Translations under genes and position numbers: made by a program
Assembly: GCA_030027265.1 (NCBI GenBank)
Contig: JASENG010000002.1
Location: 328,982 to 392,981, forward strand
DNA from: Lysinibacillus fusiformis
Lineage (GTDB): Bacteria > Bacillota > Bacilli > Bacillales_A > Planococcaceae
Direction: 5' to 3'
Length of the DNA stretch: 64,000 nucleotides
Notes under the pieces: model-generated
What the model saw: the letters and a program-made list of their open reading frames with translations, nothing else
Databases searched by the model: none
Told to the model about the DNA's origin: nothing
In this document: piece after piece, positions 60,222 to 64,000 of the stretch
How positions within the stretch are numbered: position 1 is the stretch's first letter
Layout: every line of letters starts with the position of its first letter

Positions 60222-61118
60222 TCATCTCTCCCAGCTACAAATAATCGATAGCTGACCCTGCTCCAACTTCGCCGAGATTCGTCCGTTCATTTTCTCCATT
60301 AAGCTTTTGGCAATTGGCAGGCCTAGTCCCGCTCCTTTGCCCGTTCTTGTTTGGTCTGCTTTATAAAAGCGATCAAATAGATGTTCTAGATCCTGCGTGC
60401 TTAACAGGTCAGTTGCATTACTAATCGTCAATTGTACAGAAGCAGCTGATTGTTCCAACCGAATGGAGACACTTCCGCTTGCATGTTTAATGGCATTGAC
60501 GACCAAATTCTCAATCACTCGTTTCACGGCAGATAGATCTGCTTTAATCACAATTTCCTCGTCAGGAATTTCCATCATCGGTGCTAAATCTCGTTTTTTA
60601 AATTCTTCATAAAACCCAAGCAGCACCTCAAATACAACATGATTTAGCTTAATCATTTCGAGATTCATAGGGTAATCGGCTTGTTCGATAATGGAGAGTT
60701 CGAAAAAATCCTCGAGCAATACCTTCAAACGGAGTGCTCCGTTTTTGATAATTTGAGTATATTCTTTTCGCAGTTCCGGCGATATTTCATCCACTTCTAA
60801 AAATTGAATATAGCCCAAAATCGAAGTCATCGGAGTGCGAATATCATGTGAAATATGGGAAATTGCCTGTTTCAGCTCATTTTCAGTTCTGCGCTTATCC
60901 GCAGCAGCCCTTTTCGTTATATCAATTTGATGGTTTATTTCCTTAACAAGTTTTTCAATATCTTTATCGTAAAAGCGAATGTCCAGTTTTTTGTCTGTTT
61001 GTTTTTCATTTAGCTCATGCAGCTGCCGGGTTGCTCGCTTCATTTCCTTTTTTATAGATATAAGACGGGTGAGCAGATAGACCAAGATAACAATTAAACC
61101 GATTCCTATATAGAGCAT
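60222..61118 (-). CDS. Sensor histidine kinase, short sensor
   Basis: 298 residues with a single N-terminal helix (IGIGLIVILVYLLTRLI) and almost no extracellular part, so it may sense through the ABC transporter, as intramembrane-sensing kinases do. HISHDIRTPMTSILGYIQFL has the phosphorylated histidine (about residue 92); IENLVVNAIKHASG and GKGAGLGLPIAKSLMEKM form the ATP site. Last gene of a four-gene operon. Confidence 0.87.
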   Translation of the reverse strand: MLYIGIGLIVILVYLLTRLISIKKEMKRATRQLHELNEKQTDKKLDIRFYDKDIEKLVKEINHQIDITKRAAADKRRTENELKQAISHISHDIRTPMTSILGYIQFLEVDEISPELRKEYTQIIKNGALRLKVLLEDFFELSIIEQADYPMNLEMIKLNHVVFEVLLGFYEEFKKRDLAPMMEIPDEEIVIKADLSAVKRVIENLVVNAIKHASGSVSIRLEQSAASVQLTISNATDLLSTQDLEHLFDRFYKADQTRTGKGAGLGLPIAKSLMEKMNGRISAKLEQGQLSIICSWER

Positions 61119-61137
61119 CTACATCACCCGCCTTACT

Positions 61138-61887
61138 TTACTTAATTTCTTTTTTTCGATAAAGGAGACTTCCCAAAATTCCAAATACAATGAATGTAAC
61201 AATTGGCACCACGATATAGGTTACCACATCCTCCCCACTCCATTGACCGACTTGATCAATCAATAGGATGGATGGCTGTGTCATAAAGATTGAATGTAAA
61301 ATGAGAGGTTCCAAAAACGATATTTTTGAACCAATATATTCTAAAAGCGACCCGCCCAACGCGATGAATAAAATCAGGAACGCAATCGATTTTCCGCTGT
61401 CAGTCAGAATCGTTGAAAAGAACGCCATGATGGATGCAAAGGCTACCGCATAAAGTGCAATTAAACCTATAGTTTGCAAGAAAAACGGCCAGTCCGGCAT
61501 AAGATTAAATCCAAAATAAATTAAACTCGCACCTAACATAAAAATTGGCAATACTAACATGATGATGGCAGAGCCAATCGAAAATATCGTCAATTTAGCA
61601 AAGTATAATCGTATTCTACTATTGCCCGATGAGGCGATACTTTTCATCGTGCCCAAGGAATATTCACTAGAGATAAAGAACCCTGCTAATATTGCTGGAA
61701 ATAGCCGTATGATATCCGTATTGATGGATAGAATATGTCCTCGATAAAAGTCATTTCCAGTTGGCAATGCATCAGGATTTATAAGTAGAGGGTAAAAAAC
61801 TGCAAAACCAAATAGGATTAGCAGCAATACCCAAAATGATCGATCTTTTCTTAATTTATACCATTCTGTTTTTAGCAGATTACCCAT
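61138..61887 (-). CDS. ABC transporter permease (ABC-2 type)
   Basis: About 249 residues with six helices. It starts MGNLLKTEWYKLRKDRSFW, the usual opening of lantibiotic/bacitracin-type permeases, and EYSLGTMKSIASSGNSRIR is also typical. The ATG at 61887 overlaps the ATPase stop by 8 bases; the frame opens at 61935. It pairs with the upstream ATPase. Confidence 0.85.
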   Translation of the reverse strand: MGNLLKTEWYKLRKDRSFWVLLLILFGFAVFYPLLINPDALPTGNDFYRGHILSINTDIIRLFPAILAGFFISSEYSLGTMKSIASSGNSRIRLYFAKLTIFSIGSAIIMLVLPIFMLGASLIYFGFNLMPDWPFFLQTIGLIALYAVAFASIMAFFSTILTDSGKSIAFLILFIALGGSLLEYIGSKISFLEPLILHSIFMTQPSILLIDQVGQWSGEDVVTYIVVPIVTFIVFGILGSLLYRKKEIK

Positions 61888-62803
61888 GGTGAACACCCCC
61901 GATGCGTTTTGTAAAATAGGCTTCGAGATCTTCACCCATCGGCATAAACTGTTCGATCACCAGTCCTTCATTTGTAAGTGCCTGTGAAACTTTCCCTGGT
62001 ACATCAACAAATCCAAATAATTTAATGACGCCATTTGGCATTACTTCAAAATTATTTGTGGCAAGCTTGCTTTCGATGATACTTGCACACTTTTCGGGAT
62101 TGTCCACTTTAATGTGGAGATAATGCTGACTCTTTTCATTTAGTTCTTGCGCTGTTAGCTGCTCCAGCAACTCGCCATTATGAATAATTCCATAATGAGT
62201 TGCTAGTAAGTGGAGCTCGCTTAAAATATGACTCGAAATCAAAATCGTAATGCCATATTCTTGGTTTAGCTTCTTCAATAACTCACGAATTTCAACCACG
62301 CCCATTGGGTCTAACCCATTGATTGGTTCATCTAGAATTAAAAATTCAGGATCTCCTAATAGGGCAATCGCCAGCCCAAGACGCTGTTTCATCCCCAAGG
62401 AGAAATTCTTCGCTTTCTTTTTCTCTGTGTCTTGCAAGCCTACGAGAGCAAGCGTTTTCTCAACACATTCCTTCCCTGGAATTCCTTTTAATAATCTGTG
62501 GGCTTCCAGATTTTCAGCAGCTGTCATATTCGGATAAAGGGCTGGTCCTTCAATGATCGTCCCGATTCGTTTTCTTGCTTCATGCAACTCAGGCTCATGG
62601 CTCACTCCAAACAACTCAAATGTTCCGGCTGTTGGAAAAGCAAGACCTGCAATCAGGCGGATTAATGTTGATTTTCCGGCTCCATTTTGCCCAATGAAGC
62701 CATAAATCGAACCCTTTATAATGGCTAGGTTCACTTGGTCAAGTGCCATATTATTTTGGTATTTCTTTGATAATCGGCTGGTTTTAAGAACATACTCGTT
62801 CAT
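61880..62803 (-). CDS. ABC transporter ATP-binding protein (BcrA-like)
   Basis: 307 residues. Walker A GFIGQNGAGKSTLIRL, signature NFSLGMKQRLGLAIAL, Walker B FLILDEPINGLDPMGV; the C-terminal ~90 residues are the extension seen in BcrA and lantibiotic-immunity ATPases (ENQ/E-loop class). It likely powers removal of a peptide or lipid from the membrane. Confidence 0.88.
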   Translation of the reverse strand: MNEYVLKTSRLSKKYQNNMALDQVNLAIIKGSIYGFIGQNGAGKSTLIRLIAGLAFPTAGTFELFGVSHEPELHEARKRIGTIIEGPALYPNMTAAENLEAHRLLKGIPGKECVEKTLALVGLQDTEKKKAKNFSLGMKQRLGLAIALLGDPEFLILDEPINGLDPMGVVEIRELLKKLNQEYGITILISSHILSELHLLATHYGIIHNGELLEQLTAQELNEKSQHYLHIKVDNPEKCASIIESKLATNNFEVMPNGVIKLFGFVDVPGKVSQALTNEGLVIEQFMPMGEDLEAYFTKRIGGVHHG

Positions 62804-62913
62804 GGCATCATTTCCTCCTTAAGAGTATTTTTATAAATTCTGATTGATGTAATTACTCTTTTACTATAAGGAGAAAACAATAAGGAAGGCTTAAGCGAAT
62901 TCTTAAGAAAACC

Positions 62914-63606
62914 TTAAGTTTTCAATCGGTACCCCATTCCCCAAATCGTTTCGATATACTCTTCATCCGGATTTGCTTTAGCAAGCTTAGTTCGAATATT
63001 GCTTATATGAACATTCACCGTATTATCATCGCCATGGAAGGCCTCATGCCAAACACTTTCGAAAAGGTTTGCTTTCGTGAATACCTTCTTGGGCGATGAC
63101 ATGAGCAGGTAAAGAATGTCGTATTCAAGTGCAGTTAATTTAATTTCCTTATTTTGAATGGCTACGGCTTTTGCCTCTGTATCGAGGGCGAGATCTTTGT
63201 GATGTATCTGAGTCGCAGCGGGTACATCGGTTGACGGTTTGTATCGGCGCAGGCAAGAATCAATTCTCGCTGAAACCTCTTCAATATCAAAAGGTTTCGT
63301 AATATAGTCATCTGCCCCTGCCCTTAAGGCATCGATCTTCGTTTGGGTTTCCGGCTTGGCAGAGATAATAATGATAGGCACATTACTCTCTTTTCTTAAC
63401 TTCTTCAGGATTGCTTCGCCAGACAAACCAGGAAGCATTAAATCCAGCAGCACCATATCCCATTTCTGACTTTCCAAATAAATGCCGGCCTCGGTACCGG
63501 AATAAGCAGCCTTCGCTGAATAGCCGCTCTGGCCCACAATCCTGCACAGCAGTCGATTAATATCTTCATCATCTTCAATTACTAAAATATTTATGGAATG
63601 GTTCAT
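62914..63606 (-). CDS. OmpR-family response regulator
   Basis: About 230 residues: receiver with VIEDDEDINRLLCRIVGQSGY, phospho-acceptor in MVLLDLMLPGLSGE and TKPF, then the winged helix (LTALEYDILYLLMSSPKKVF, NVHISNIRTKLAKAN). AAGGGTG supports the ATG at 63606; the frame opens at 63639. First gene of the operon with ABC ATPase, permease and kinase. Confidence 0.88.
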   Translation of the reverse strand: MNHSINILVIEDDEDINRLLCRIVGQSGYSAKAAYSGTEAGIYLESQKWDMVLLDLMLPGLSGEAILKKLRKESNVPIIIISAKPETQTKIDALRAGADDYITKPFDIEEVSARIDSCLRRYKPSTDVPAATQIHHKDLALDTEAKAVAIQNKEIKLTALEYDILYLLMSSPKKVFTKANLFESVWHEAFHGDDNTVNVHISNIRTKLAKANPDEEYIETIWGMGYRLKT

Positions 63607-63689
63607 CTTCTTCACCCTTATCATTGTTATACCTATCATTTAATGAAGTTGGGGGTTGTGTCAAGGGATGGGGGTTGGTTTATGGGGAG

Positions 63690-64000
63690 AGGGGTTAGTT
63701 CACGATCGAGTTTGCTCGGATTACGAGCGGTTTTGATTTGTTCTCGAGCGCGTTGGCTCCTTTTACGCGCGGCTTGTTCTTTTACGAGCGACTTTGCTCG
63801 GATTATGAGCGGTTTTGATTTGTTCTTGAGCGAGTTGGCTCCTTTTACGCGCGGCTTTTTCTTTTACGAGCGGTTTTGCTCGGATTATGAGCGGTTTTGA
63901 CTTCTTCTCGAGCGAGTTTGCTCGGCTTACGAGCGGCTTTTTCTTTTACGAGCGGTTTTGCTCGGATTACGAGCGATTTTGATTTGTTCTCGAGCGTGTT
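63690..64000. repeat. Array of ~21-bp GAGCG repeats, continues past window end
   Basis: About fifteen units of 20-22 bases, such as ACGAGCGGTTTTGCTCGGAT, TACGAGCGGTTTTGATTTGT and CTCGAGCGAGTTGGCTCC. Units of different type follow in a fixed order (GCTCGGATT, TTGATTTGTTC, TTGGCTCCTTTT, CGCGCGGC), giving a higher-order period near 105-110 bases. Many units contain a GAGC/GCTC dyad. No gene is present in this stretch. Confidence 0.9.

Overview
The window is a low-GC, Gram-positive chromosome segment. Features that point to this are strong AGGAGG-type ribosome binding sites, frequent TTG/GTG starts, intrinsic hairpin-plus-T terminators, a c-di-AMP riboswitch in front of a Ktr potassium channel gene, many ECF-sigma/DUF4179, GNAT, Nudix and lipoprotein genes, and one IS1182-type insertion sequence. 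The content suits Bacillales, possibly the Planococcaceae/Caryophanaceae or a nearby Bacillaceae genus; species cannot be read from the sequence. No tRNA, rRNA, CRISPR array or prophage was seen.

Layout. 1-4.4 kb: a truncated ktrB gene behind a c-di-AMP riboswitch, a GNAT/histidine-phosphatase/cupin run, and small membrane proteins. 4.4-6.3 kb: a lipoprotein and small proteins, one interrupted by an in-frame TAG and one resembling WapI-type immunity proteins. 6.3-7.7 kb: a divergent LysE exporter and XRE-cupin regulator pair around a perfect palindrome. 7.9-13.5 kb: a tiny peptide transcription unit, an ECF sigma/anti-sigma pair, an ArsR-like regulator predicted to have a leaderless mRNA, and three copies of a ~200-bp non-coding repeat. 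13.6-23 kb: AlkD, DUF1398, then a complete malonate decarboxylase operon (GntR-mdcH-A-B-C-DE-G) divergent from the malonate transporter genes madLM; matching promoters and operators lie between them. 23-29 kb: Nudix, two tandemly duplicated sCache chemoreceptors, an AAA ATPase. 29-30.7 kb: an intact IS with 16-bp inverted repeats and a 5-bp target duplication. 30.7-38 kb: MarR/MFS pair, APH-like kinase, DinB, a structured RNA, nucleotidyltransferase, GNAT, a Zn-peptidase. 38.1-38.7 kb: sixteen 21-bp repeats nested in three 225-bp units. 38.8-45 kb: a second ECF/anti-sigma pair, Nudix, UvsE, SRPBCC. 45-48.4 kb: vanR-vanS-vanY-vanZ without vanHAX. 48.6-58 kb: erythromycin-esterase-like enzyme, GNATs, AraC/EamA pair, two more nonsense-interrupted genes, three tandem copies of the structured RNA, phosphoesterase, lipoprotein. 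58-60.2 kb: an Msr-like ABC-F gene behind a long leader with two candidate drug-sensing peptides. 60.2-63.6 kb: response regulator-ABC ATPase-permease-histidine kinase operon. 63.7-64 kb: a GAGCG repeat array running off the end.

How it works together. The segment is rich in environmental-response functions: malonate import and breakdown under one GntR repressor, cell-envelope and antibiotic responses (VanRSYZ, ABC-F, RR-ABC-HK, esterase and kinase homologues), chemotaxis and extracytoplasmic sigma factors. The most unusual signals are non-coding: a four-copy structured RNA family with its own promoters and terminators, the two-peptide leader of the ABC-F gene, and three unrelated arrays of short intergenic repeats.
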